Assembly (NCBI GenBank): GCA_929200455.1
Contig: CAKMZR010000067.1
Coordinates: 1 to 8,071 of the forward strand
Source of the DNA: an uncultured Alphaproteobacteria bacterium
GTDB taxonomy: Bacteria > Pseudomonadota > Alphaproteobacteria > CAKMZR01
DNA: 8,071 nucleotides
Reading direction: 5' to 3'
Shown here: piece after piece, positions 1 through 7,000 of the stretch
How the letters are laid out: every line of letters starts with the position of its first letter
Numbering within the stretch: position 1 is the first letter of the stretch
The notes under the pieces: generated by a model
What the model saw: only the letters and a program-made list of their open reading frames with translations
Told to the model about the DNA's origin: nothing
The model's database searches: none
Program-made: the position numbers and the translations under genes

Positions 1-69
1 GGTTTGATGTCAGAAATGATGTCGCCGTCCTTTTTCTTTAAAACTATGAGGCGGGGCTTTTTTCAAAGG

Positions 70-1791
70 TCATTTACGTTCAATGAAAAAGTGAGCAAGA
101 GCCATACGAAGAGCCAGCCAATAAAGATAAACCATATCGGAGGAAGATAACTGATCGTCACTCAAGAGGCCATGCATAAGATCGTTCCTCAAATTGCTTC
201 CCTCCTTTTTGATTAAAAGTCCTTTAAGATCAAAAATAAGATCACGCTCCAAAATTGCTTCAAGTTCGCTACAATTCAGTATAACGTTCAAACTTTTTTC
301 CTCTTGAGTACCACTACTGGTCTGCTTTGAGGTCGGTATATTATGAACATTCAAAATATGACGAATGGAATTTTCCATTTGCGGAATCAAAATATGAGCA
401 GCAGTTAAAAAATCACCATTGAAGCCGAGGGAAAGCCCATGGGCATACACATTCACACAATCTGGCGGAACAAAAGGACTACCTTCAATAAAAGATACCC
501 ACTGGGAAAGAGGGATAGAATGCTCCGATCTCATTTGCTGTAAAGCTTGATTAAAAAATTGTGCAGCAAGTGGGCGAAGAACCTGTGCAACGTGTCTATG
601 CATTTTTACTTCTATAGGATCGTCTGAAGAAGAAATACTTTGCACTCTTCCTACTGCATCATAGTATGTACAAGGAAACAAACTCGTAAGAGGAAATTCC
701 GTTTCCAATCCCTCTACAGATTTCTTCACTTCCTCAAAAGAAAGAAGAGGCATCAAAAATGCAAATCGCAAAAGTGCTTCACGAGTATTGCATCCAGAAA
801 CATGTTCTTTTGCTTTAATCTCTTCGGAAATATCCATACTAAAAGACACGGATTTCATTTCGCTAGGAGTCTTGGACTGAGCCTCAAGCAAACGTTTATA
901 AAGCTCATTAAATCTTTCGCTTTTGCCTAATCTCTTATATCTATTCACAGCCTCTTGCAAGTGATGACTAATCAATATGGAAGAAGGACTGCCACTCTGT
1001 TCTCCAATATTTGCCATCGCAACATAGGTTTCTGCCGCCTGAATCTGACAATATTTTGCCTTATCCTTGTTATTGATTTTTTGGTATAATTTGGCCGCTA
1101 GATACCAAAATTCATCTAATCGAAAAAACTTCTTCTCGCGTGCCCTCTTTTTGGCAATATCCTCAAGTATTGATAAGTACTTCTCACCGTCTTCTTCTTT
1201 TTCTTCAAACAGAAAATTAATCAAGTGCTTTACAAAAAACGGGGCATCATCTTTTTGTGTTTCAATGTAGTATTCTATTTTCTCTCGGACATCATCGTAC
1301 TTAGAATTGCGACCATTCAACTGTTTGGCAATACGAAAAGCTCTCTCTACCCTCTCCGCCGCAGGAATTTCATATGGTAGTTGTAAAAGCCTTTCAGCCG
1401 AGAGAATGTAGGCTTCTATTGCTGTTTCGGCGTGTTTATGCCTCTTACCATACCCCAAAGTCCATAACACATCTGCTACGCGAGCCTTTGCTTCAGAGTC
1501 GCCAATTTCTGGTAAGATACTCTCAAGAAACTGTTTTTGCTTTTGAGTCAAATTGCTCGGAGTGGCAGTTTCAGTACGAGGATTAAAGGGTTCTTTGGGA
1601 GACTCAGCCTTTAAAAGGTAAGAAAAAACACAGTAAAAGAGAGTAAGAATGTCTTTTTTGACAGTGTCTTCGATGTCTTCTTCCAAGAGTTGTCTAATGG
1701 CAATACAATAATACGTACATCCTTTTATTTTACAGCTTTTAATCAAAGGGACGATATATTCATGATAATGTTTAATCTCAAAATCAGCCAT
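70..1791 (-). CDS. DUF4209-like C-terminal domain protein, function unknown
   Basis: Encodes 573 residues from the ATG at 1791. The protein is soluble, charged and largely helical, with no signal peptide or membrane segment. The middle (about residues 95-280) reads like degenerate TPR-type helical hairpins, for example around residues 230-270 where Leu/Ala/Tyr recur at helix spacing. The C-terminal ~100 residues resemble the DUF4209 family, with the motif RNDLMHG at residues 535-541 followed by a hydrophobic helix (VYLYWLALRMAL). The Arg-x4-His spacing is like that of HEPN-type RNases, but this is inference. An alternative GTG start at 1812 adds seven residues. I prefer the ATG because GGAG lies 11 nt upstream; the GTG has only AAGGG at 9 nt. 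The gene looks more AT-rich than the transport genes beside it, so it may have been acquired separately. It lies downstream of the TSUP gene on the same strand, separated by 169 nt with its own likely promoter, so it is probably a separate transcript. The family assignment is from memory of the motif. Confidence 0.8.
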   Translation of the reverse strand: MADFEIKHYHEYIVPLIKSCKIKGCTYYCIAIRQLLEEDIEDTVKKDILTLFYCVFSYLLKAESPKEPFNPRTETATPSNLTQKQKQFLESILPEIGDSEAKARVADVLWTLGYGKRHKHAETAIEAYILSAERLLQLPYEIPAAERVERAFRIAKQLNGRNSKYDDVREKIEYYIETQKDDAPFFVKHLINFLFEEKEEDGEKYLSILEDIAKKRAREKKFFRLDEFWYLAAKLYQKINNKDKAKYCQIQAAETYVAMANIGEQSGSPSSILISHHLQEAVNRYKRLGKSERFNELYKRLLEAQSKTPSEMKSVSFSMDISEEIKAKEHVSGCNTREALLRFAFLMPLLSFEEVKKSVEGLETEFPLTSLFPCTYYDAVGRVQSISSSDDPIEVKMHRHVAQVLRPLAAQFFNQALQQMRSEHSIPLSQWVSFIEGSPFVPPDCVNVYAHGLSLGFNGDFLTAAHILIPQMENSIRHILNVHNIPTSKQTSSGTQEEKSLNVILNCSELEAILERDLIFDLKGLLIKKEGSNLRNDLMHGLLSDDQLSSSDMVYLYWLALRMALAHFFIERK

Positions 1792-1844
1792 AGTAACAAC
1801 AACTCCAGACACTTAAATCAACCCTTTTTCCCTAACTTCCTATA

Positions 1845-1873
1845 TGTATAAAACTTAAAAAAAAGAAAAACAA
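1845..1873 (-). promoter_or_regulatory. Putative sigma70-type promoter of the DUF4209-like gene
   Basis: On the minus strand, TTGTTT (1868-1873) is separated by exactly 17 nt from TATACA (1845-1850). The spacer is T-rich. Transcription would begin near 1838, giving a leader of roughly 45-50 nt before the ATG at 1791. The -35 matches the consensus at only three positions and the -10 at four, but the spacing and AT-rich setting are good. The rest of 1792-1960 holds no gene. It contains the short inverted repeat CACA-ATCA-TGTG near 1905-1916 and a C-rich tract at 1928-1947. Confidence 0.45.
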
Positions 1874-1927
1874 GATCACATCTTCTAAAAAATGTAATTT
1901 TCTTCACAATCATGTGTCACAAGGAAA

Positions 1928-1947
1928 GACCCCTCCCCTCTTTTCCC
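1928..1947 (+). repeat. C-rich direct repeat, copy 1
   Basis: GACCCCTCCCCTCTTTTCCC, just beyond the 3' end of the TSUP gene. The copy at 2787-2803 lacks only three bases (CTC). Confidence 0.45.
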
Positions 1948-1960
1948 GCGATTCTGAGTC

Positions 1961-2734
1961 TCAAACCCACAAGCCAAGACCACTTAATCCGTCATAAGAA
2001 AGTTTAATAAAGACTCCCACCAACAAAACATAAATCAATCTCTTATACCACAATTCCGAAATTTTTTTGTGCCAAGAATACCCCAAAATCAAACCCAATA
2101 GGGCTATAGGAATCATCATCAGCGATAACTTTATATTCTCCCAAGGAAACAGACCCAACGACACAAAAGCCGGCAGTTTCACCAAATTAACCCACCAGAA
2201 AAACAAAACCGTACTCCCTTGAAAAGCTGTCTTGCTCAAACCCCGACCCAAAAAATACATGGTAATCGGAGGGCCTCCTGCATTGGCAATGCAGCTCGTG
2301 AAACCCCCCACGACTCCGCAGATAACGCCTCCGGACTTTTTCATAACAAGTCGCTTCACCCATGAACTCCCCCCCAAGGACTCAAGCAGAAAACTCATGA
2401 AAAACATCACAATGGTCAAAGCCATGAGAATCTTAATCACAGCCTCATCAACAAAATCAAAAACCCACCAACCCAAAGCCACGCCTATCACGCAACTCCA
2501 CATTAAAGTCCATGTCGCCCGGAAATTCCACTTGCCCCAATACACGACCATGTTCACCTGATCCATCATCACAAAAATCAACAACATCACCGCAACCGCC
2601 TGCGACGGAACCATCACAAGTGCCAGAATCAATGTCGAAAGAAAAGCACCCCCTCCCCCAAAACCACCCTTTGCGACTCCAGCTACCAACACAGCCACCA
2701 CCAAACATCCATACCACAACAAATCCTCTATCAT
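1961..2734 (-). CDS. TauE/SafE (TSUP) family membrane exporter
   Basis: A 257-residue integral membrane protein of the sulfite exporter TauE/SafE family. Characterised members move sulfite, sulfoacetate or related organosulfur anions across the inner membrane; the substrate here cannot be told. The two family half-repeats are visible: GGFGGGG at residues 23-29 after the first helix, and the second-half equivalent around NAGGPP at residues 151-156, each followed by hydrophobic segments. About eight membrane spans can be read, and the length is normal for the family. The frame is open 14 codons further upstream to 2776, but I chose the ATG at 2734. A good ribosome site (GGAAAGGG) lies 8 nt before it, the N-terminus then matches the family, and a perfect TATAAT sits inside the longer version. 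Divergent from azlC. No convincing terminator follows the TGA. Confidence 0.88.
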   Translation of the reverse strand: MIEDLLWYGCLVVAVLVAGVAKGGFGGGGAFLSTLILALVMVPSQAVAVMLLIFVMMDQVNMVVYWGKWNFRATWTLMWSCVIGVALGWWVFDFVDEAVIKILMALTIVMFFMSFLLESLGGSSWVKRLVMKKSGGVICGVVGGFTSCIANAGGPPITMYFLGRGLSKTAFQGSTVLFFWWVNLVKLPAFVSLGLFPWENIKLSLMMIPIALLGLILGYSWHKKISELWYKRLIYVLLVGVFIKLSYDGLSGLGLWV

Positions 2735-2764
2735 GCTTGAGTCCCTTTCCTCTTCCTGATACAT

Positions 2765-2770
2765 ATTATA
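2765..2770 (-). promoter_or_regulatory. Putative -10 box for the TSUP gene
   Basis: The minus strand reads TATAAT here, a perfect -10 hexamer. Transcription would start near 2757 and give a leader of about 23 nt carrying the GGAAAGGG ribosome site. No recognisable -35 lies 15-18 nt upstream, where the sequence is G-rich, so an activator may be needed. The plus strand of the same stretch reads TATTAT (2764-2769) and might serve azlC, although no -35 is correctly placed for it either. The whole divergent gap between the two start codons is only 70 nt. Confidence 0.4.
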
Positions 2771-2786
2771 CATCATCTACAACGCT

Positions 2787-2803
2787 GACCCCTCCCTTTT
2801 CCC
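2787..2803 (+). repeat. C-rich direct repeat, copy 2
   Basis: GACCCCTCCCTTTTCCC, immediately before the azlC start codon and upstream of the TSUP -10 box. Together with copy 1 it brackets the TSUP gene and its promoter. Confidence 0.45.
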
Positions 2804-2804
2804 C

Positions 2805-3551
2805 ATGCCTCAACCCACACCTCCATATTCTGCACCCCAGTATTCCGCCCGAGAAGGATTCACCGCTTGCCTTCCCACCGTTATTGGCTACTGGGGCGTC
2901 GGCTTTTCCGCCGGTGTCGTCTCCCATCTCGCTGGACTCTCCGTCCTTGAAATCGCCCTCCTCTCTGCTCTCCTCTACGCAGGCTCCGGACAGTTTATTT
3001 TCGCGCAAATGATCCTCTCATCTACCACACCTTTCACCTTCTTTTCTACCCTATTCTTCGTCAATCTTCGACACCTACTCATGAGCTTCTATCTCGCAAG
3101 AAAACTTCCACACATCTCAACACCACAAGCTCTCATCATCGGAAACCACATCACAGACGAATCCTTCGCCGTCGCAAGCGTTCAAGCAAAATACCAAACC
3201 ACCCTCTCCTTCCCATGGATGTGCGCCCTCAATACCACCGCATACACAAACTGGTTCCTCGCCAATATCGCCGGAGCTCTTGCCGGAAACCTCATTCCTC
3301 CCGTGACCCTTTCTCCCCTAAAATTTTCTCTTGTCGCCATGTTTATCGGACTTCTCGCCCAAAATATCCACGCTTCCGAGACCCCTACTCTCTCCACATT
3401 GGTTGCCGCCATATCCGCCCTCCTCGTTATCCCCCTCACCCTCCTCTTCGGACCCCACCAAAGCCTCATACCCGCAAGCCTCATCGCCGCATCTTGCGGA
3501 CTCCTCCTTTCCTACGCCTGCAAAAAAATAAGAGCCAAACCATGTCCCTAA
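2805..3551 (+). CDS. azlC: AzlC family branched-chain amino acid exporter, large subunit
   Basis: A 248-residue inner-membrane protein of the AzlC (LIV-E) family. With its small partner AzlD it forms an exporter; relatives are YgaZH of E. coli and BrnFE of Corynebacterium, which export valine, leucine, isoleucine or methionine. Family motifs are clear: REGF at residues 16-19 opening the domain, YAGSGQF at 58-64, NLRH at 87-90 and TDESF at 117-121. About seven hydrophobic segments follow in the usual arrangement, and length is typical. The final codons overlap azlD by 10 nt. The start is odd: the ATG is preceded by a pyrimidine tract (CCCCTCCCTTTTCCCC) with no purine-rich ribosome site. No other in-frame start exists between it and the upstream stop at 2757-2759, so the ATG is kept. 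Codons are strongly biased to C at the third position. The exact substrate is inferred from the family only. Confidence 0.92.
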   Translation: MPQPTPPYSAPQYSAREGFTACLPTVIGYWGVGFSAGVVSHLAGLSVLEIALLSALLYAGSGQFIFAQMILSSTTPFTFFSTLFFVNLRHLLMSFYLARKLPHISTPQALIIGNHITDESFAVASVQAKYQTTLSFPWMCALNTTAYTNWFLANIAGALAGNLIPPVTLSPLKFSLVAMFIGLLAQNIHASETPTLSTLVAAISALLVIPLTLLFGPHQSLIPASLIAASCGLLLSYACKKIRAKPCP

Positions 3552-3883
3552 GACCCGAAATTCTCTTTCTCATCCTAGGATGCGCGCTTGTCACTTTCAT
3601 CCTACGAGTCCTCCCCATCGCCTTCCTCAAAAAAATATCCCCTCCCCTATGGTTCGTGCAGTGGCTCGACCTCTTCCCCGCCACGATCATGGCAGCCCTG
3701 GTCTCTGCAACCCTCTTGTTCCCCGAGAGTCACTCCCTCGTGTGGGACGACATACAAACCCCTCTCATCGCCTTCGTGCCGACTCTCATTATCGCATGCC
3801 TCACCCGCTCTTTAGGGGCCACTGTCCTCACCGGAATTCTTGCCATGTTTGCCGTCTTGGAACTGGGAATCTTTCCTCTATAA
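3542..3883 (+). CDS. azlD: AzlD family branched-chain amino acid exporter, small subunit
   Basis: A 113-residue membrane protein of the AzlD family, the small partner of AzlC. Three to four hydrophobic segments are visible. The family signature LRVLPIAFL (residues 21-29), in which the Arg-x-x-Pro is typical, closes the first helix, and FPATIMAAL follows at 45-53. The frame is open far upstream inside azlC, but the ATG at 3542 is chosen. It gives the family's normal length and N-terminus, a weak AAGAG ribosome site lies 7 nt before it, and its 10-nt overlap with the end of azlC is typical of translationally coupled subunits. It shares the C-rich codon usage of azlC. The TAA at 3881-3883 is followed closely by a run of six T, but only a 4-bp stem precedes it, so a terminator is not certain. 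Confidence 0.9.
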   Translation: MSLRPEILFLILGCALVTFILRVLPIAFLKKISPPLWFVQWLDLFPATIMAALVSATLLFPESHSLVWDDIQTPLIAFVPTLIIACLTRSLGATVLTGILAMFAVLELGIFPL

Positions 3884-3895
3884 TTTTTTCTCCCC

Positions 3896-3917
3896 GTGAT
3901 GCAGACTGTGATGCAGA
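3896..3917 (+). repeat. Tandem GTGATGCAGA repeat
   Basis: GTGATGCAGA occurs at 3896-3905 and again at 3908-3917, a 12-nt period, just downstream of azlD. The second copy forms the left half of the CRP-type palindrome. An inverted relative, GCATCA, lies at 3935-3940. The pattern may be a second protein-binding site beside the CRP box, or simply a duplicated half-site. Confidence 0.6.
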
Positions 3918-3922
3918 TCACA
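3907..3922 (+). promoter_or_regulatory. CRP-type operator (TGTGATGCAGATCACA)
   Basis: A perfect match to the CRP consensus TGTGA-N6-TCACA, with arms TGTGAT and ATCACA exactly inverted around GCAG. The centre is between 3914 and 3915. It lies 139 nt before the start of the RTX gene and 24 nt after the end of azlD. Its placement relative to the TATACT at 3945 argues that it acts on the RTX gene. CRP/FNR-family proteins in other phyla bind similar sites, so the exact regulator depends on the organism. Confidence 0.75.
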
Positions 3923-3944
3923 TAGAAACGATCCGCATCAGACT

Positions 3945-3950
3945 TATACT
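3945..3950 (+). promoter_or_regulatory. Putative -10 box of a class II CRP-dependent promoter for the RTX gene
   Basis: TATACT matches the -10 consensus at five of six positions. With transcription starting at 3956, the CRP-type site is centred at -41.5, the exact position at which CRP replaces the -35 contact in class II promoters. Consistently, the expected -35 (3922-3927, ATAGAA) is very poor. The resulting leader would be about 90 nt. Confidence 0.55.
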
Positions 3951-3957
3951 GACTTTC

Positions 3958-3992
3958 AGATGCATACCTCCGCTAAATGAAAACTTGCATCT
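3958..3992 (+). repeat. Inverted repeat in the RTX gene leader
   Basis: AGATGCA (3958-3964) and TGCATCT (3986-3992) are perfect inverted copies separated by 21 nt. They sit immediately after the inferred transcription start, so the mRNA could begin with a 7-bp stem. The loop is large, so the structure would be only modestly stable; it could equally be a DNA operator. Confidence 0.4.
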
Positions 3993-4027
3993 ATATCTAT
4001 TGTGTCTAAAACATTGAATCTTTAGTT

Positions 4028-4036
4028 GGAGTAGGA
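4028..4036 (+). promoter_or_regulatory. Ribosome binding site of the RTX gene
   Basis: GGAG (4028-4031) and AGGA (4033-4036) precede the ATG at 4046, the latter at a 9-nt spacing. A second AGGA at 4040-4043 is too close to serve. This purine-rich stretch supports the chosen ATG over in-frame TTG and GTG codons shortly downstream. Confidence 0.6.
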
Positions 4037-4045
4037 AACAGGAAT

Positions 4046-7000
4046 ATGAAAAACATAAAAAGTTTGAGTCTCGTGGGCGTGAAAAGGAATCGTGGTGCGA
4101 GAAGTCTTGCGAGGCGTTTGCCCTTCTCTGCGTTGCTTTTGAGTCTGGGAGCTTGCGTCAACGGGCTTGGGGACAGCAATGCCGCTATAAAGCAACTGCT
4201 TCAATTCCTTGACGAAAACAACGGGAAAAATTCCGAAAGTTCAGGGAAGTCTTTGGAATTTGATTCGTCAAAGAATGACAAAGAAGTAGGAACTTTTGGG
4301 GCGACGGGGCAGAACAACGATTTGATTTCTTACGAGCTTGAGGGCGAAGATGCGGAATTTTTCAATATTGACGACCAAACGGGAAAAGTCTCGTTTAAGA
4401 ATAAGCCCAGTGCGGCGAGTTCGAAGAAGTCTTACAAAATTAGTATTATCGCCACAGACGGTTTTGCGTCTATAAGCCAGGAAATAACCATATCTGTGAG
4501 AAAAGGTTCTGGAGAATCTAAAGAAGGTTCAGGGAAGGATTCTCATAAGAAGGAACCTGGAGAGGGTTCTAAGGAAGGTTCAGGGAAAGTTTTTCATAAA
4601 ATTGAGGGTACAGCAGACCGTGATGTGATTTATGGCACGAAAGATGACGATAAGATTCTGGGTCTTGGAGGCAACGACATCATTTACGCGGAGTTTGGGG
4701 ATGATGTGATTCATGGTGGCGAGGGCGATGATTTCCTTAGCGGCGATGAGGGAGATGATATTCTTTACGGCGAAGCGGGTCACGACAGACTTGAGGGCTG
4801 GAAGGACGATGATAAACTTTATGGCGGAGTGGGGAACGATGATCTTTATGGGGGAGACGGTGATGATAAACTTTATGGCGGAGTGGGAAGCGATGTCCTT
4901 ACGGGCGGAAAGGGCGATGATGTTCTTGAGGGCGGAGAGGGAAATGACAGGCTTGAAGACTCGTCGGGAAATAACGTGCTCCGGGGAGGACTTGGTGACG
5001 ACAGTTACCTGTTACACCCTCATGCATCGGGAACGAACACCATTGTTGACACGGGCGGCAAGGACAATATTCGTTTATACAAAAACACAGGAAAACAAAG
5101 AGGCGTAGGGATAAGTCCATCTGAGGTTTATTTGGTGAAGGAAGGCAATGATCTCAAAATTACTTACGGAGACTATATCTTTATACTCAAAGACTGGTTT
5201 GACGAAGCGAGCAGTATAGAGACCTTAATACTCGGCACGCATTCTGTGGCGAGTCATAATGACAAAGCCTACAACTTGAAAGACCATGTTTTTACGGAAA
5301 CGCCTATCACGGCGGCCGGTTTGACGTCTTTGAACCAGAGGGGCACGGAGGGAAATGACACGCTTACCGGCACGGATTATGATGATCTCCTTTTTGGTCT
5401 TGGGGGCGACGACAAGCTCTACGGGGGCTTGGGTGGTGATGGTCTTTTCGGGGGGAGGGACAATGATACTCTTGAGGGGGGAGATGGTGATGACGTTCTT
5501 TATGGTGGTGAAGGAGATGATGTTCTTCGAGGGGGTGATGACAATGACAGACTCTATGGTGAAGAAGGCCGTGATGTTCTTCAGGGAGGCGGCGGTAATG
5601 ACTGGATTACAGGGGGAGAGGGCAACGATAGACTTGAAGGCGGTGCGGGTGATGACTATCTTTCTGGTGGCGAGGGTAACGACAGACTTGAAGGGGGAGC
5701 AAACAATGATAAAGTTTATGGCGGAGCCGGTGACGACTATCTTGTAGGGGGAACAGGAAACGACATCATTGAGGGCGAAGCGGGCGATGATATTCTTTAC
5801 GGTCAAGAGGATCATGATACTCTTCGGGGTGGAGAGGGTAGAGACTACCTTTATGGTGGAGATGGCGATGATGTTCTTGAGGGCGGTGCGGGCAATGACA
5901 ATCTCCACGGTTGGAAAGGCGATGACATTCTCCGAGGTGGAGCAGGACATGACATACTTTCTGGTCATGGGGGGGATGATACTCTTGAGGGCGGTGCGGG
6001 AAACGATATTCTTTCTGGCAGTGCGGGCGATGACATTCTTCGAGGGGGTGAGGGTGACGACAGTTACATTTTTTATCCCCATAATCAGACGCCACAAAAC
6101 CATACCGTTTTTGACACGAGCGGCAGGGATAATATTCGTTTGGTCAGCAACGTAGGGATAAATCCGTCTTATGTGTTTTTGGTGAAAGAAGGCAATGATC
6201 TCAAGATTACTTACGAAAATTCTACGATTACCCTTGAGGACTGGTTCAACGAAGAAAACAGCATAGAGACACTTATACTGAGTGGTTCCGCTGGTGCGAA
6301 TCCATCTGATAGAACCTACAACTTGAAAGACTATGTCTTTACGGAAACCCCAACGACAGCGTCTGAATTGACTCCATTGAGTCAAAGCGGGACAGAAGGA
6401 GATGATACTCTTACCGGTACTGATCATGACGATCGTATTTCTGGTCTTGGCGGCGATGACAAGATTTATGGGGAAGCGGGTGATGACGGTCTTTTTGGCG
6501 GTGCGGGCGATGACAGGCTTTATGGCGGTAGAGGTCATGACATACTTTATGGCGACGGGGGCGATGACACAATTTATGGGGATGAGGGTCGTGACCAACT
6601 CTACGGCAGAGAAGGCGATGACACGCTTTATGGCGGAGACGGTGATGACTGGCTCAGTGACAGCAAGGGGGACGACGTCCTTTGGGGCGGTGACGGGGAT
6701 GACAATCTCTATAGCGGGGAGGACAACGACAAACTTTATGGCGGAGCAGGTGACGACAGGCTTTATGGCTGGACAGGCAATGACACGCTTCAGGGCAACT
6801 CAGGAGACGACACACTTGAGGGTGGCGACGGGGATGATACTTATCTTTTTGATCTCTTCTCTTCAGGACACAACACCATTTTGGATACCGACGGCACAGA
6901 CCGTATACGCCTATTCAAGTATGGTGGAATCACAGCATCAGATGTTGTCTTGCGGAAAGTCGGTGATCATCTTGTGATTTCATACGGAAACGACTTCTCT

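Noticed and set aside
3..41. Possible 3' end of a plus-strand gene (FDVRNDVAVLFL, stop at 39-41), then a GGCGGGGC-T7 run
   Set aside because: Twelve codons are too few to support a gene, and no full hairpin arm for GGCGGGGC is present upstream. The direct repeat TGATGTC (5-11, 17-23) also adds no clear meaning.
1871..1920. CRP-type half-sites (TCACA, TGTGTCAC) upstream of the DUF4209-like gene
   Set aside because: No half-site has its partner at the required 6-nt spacing, unlike the perfect palindrome at 3907-3922.
2735..2776. Longer TSUP start at 2776, adding 14 residues
   Set aside because: The extra residues are charged and unlike the family, contain the perfect -10 box, and the ATG at 2734 has the better ribosome site.
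2512..3012. Pro/Ser-rich plus-strand open frame across the TSUP-azlC gap
   Set aside because: It overlaps both well-supported transport genes in another frame, and its composition simply reflects the C-rich sequence.
3866..3889. Intrinsic terminator after azlD
   Set aside because: Only a 4-bp stem (GGAA/TTCC) overlaps the end of the gene, with a 7-nt gap before six T; too weak to call.
5225..6598. A 457-codon open frame on the minus strand inside the RTX gene
   Set aside because: Its repetitive Ile/Val/Thr-rich protein is the mirror of the GAT/GGC-rich RTX codons, it lacks any family resemblance, and the plus-strand frame has an obvious repeat protein.
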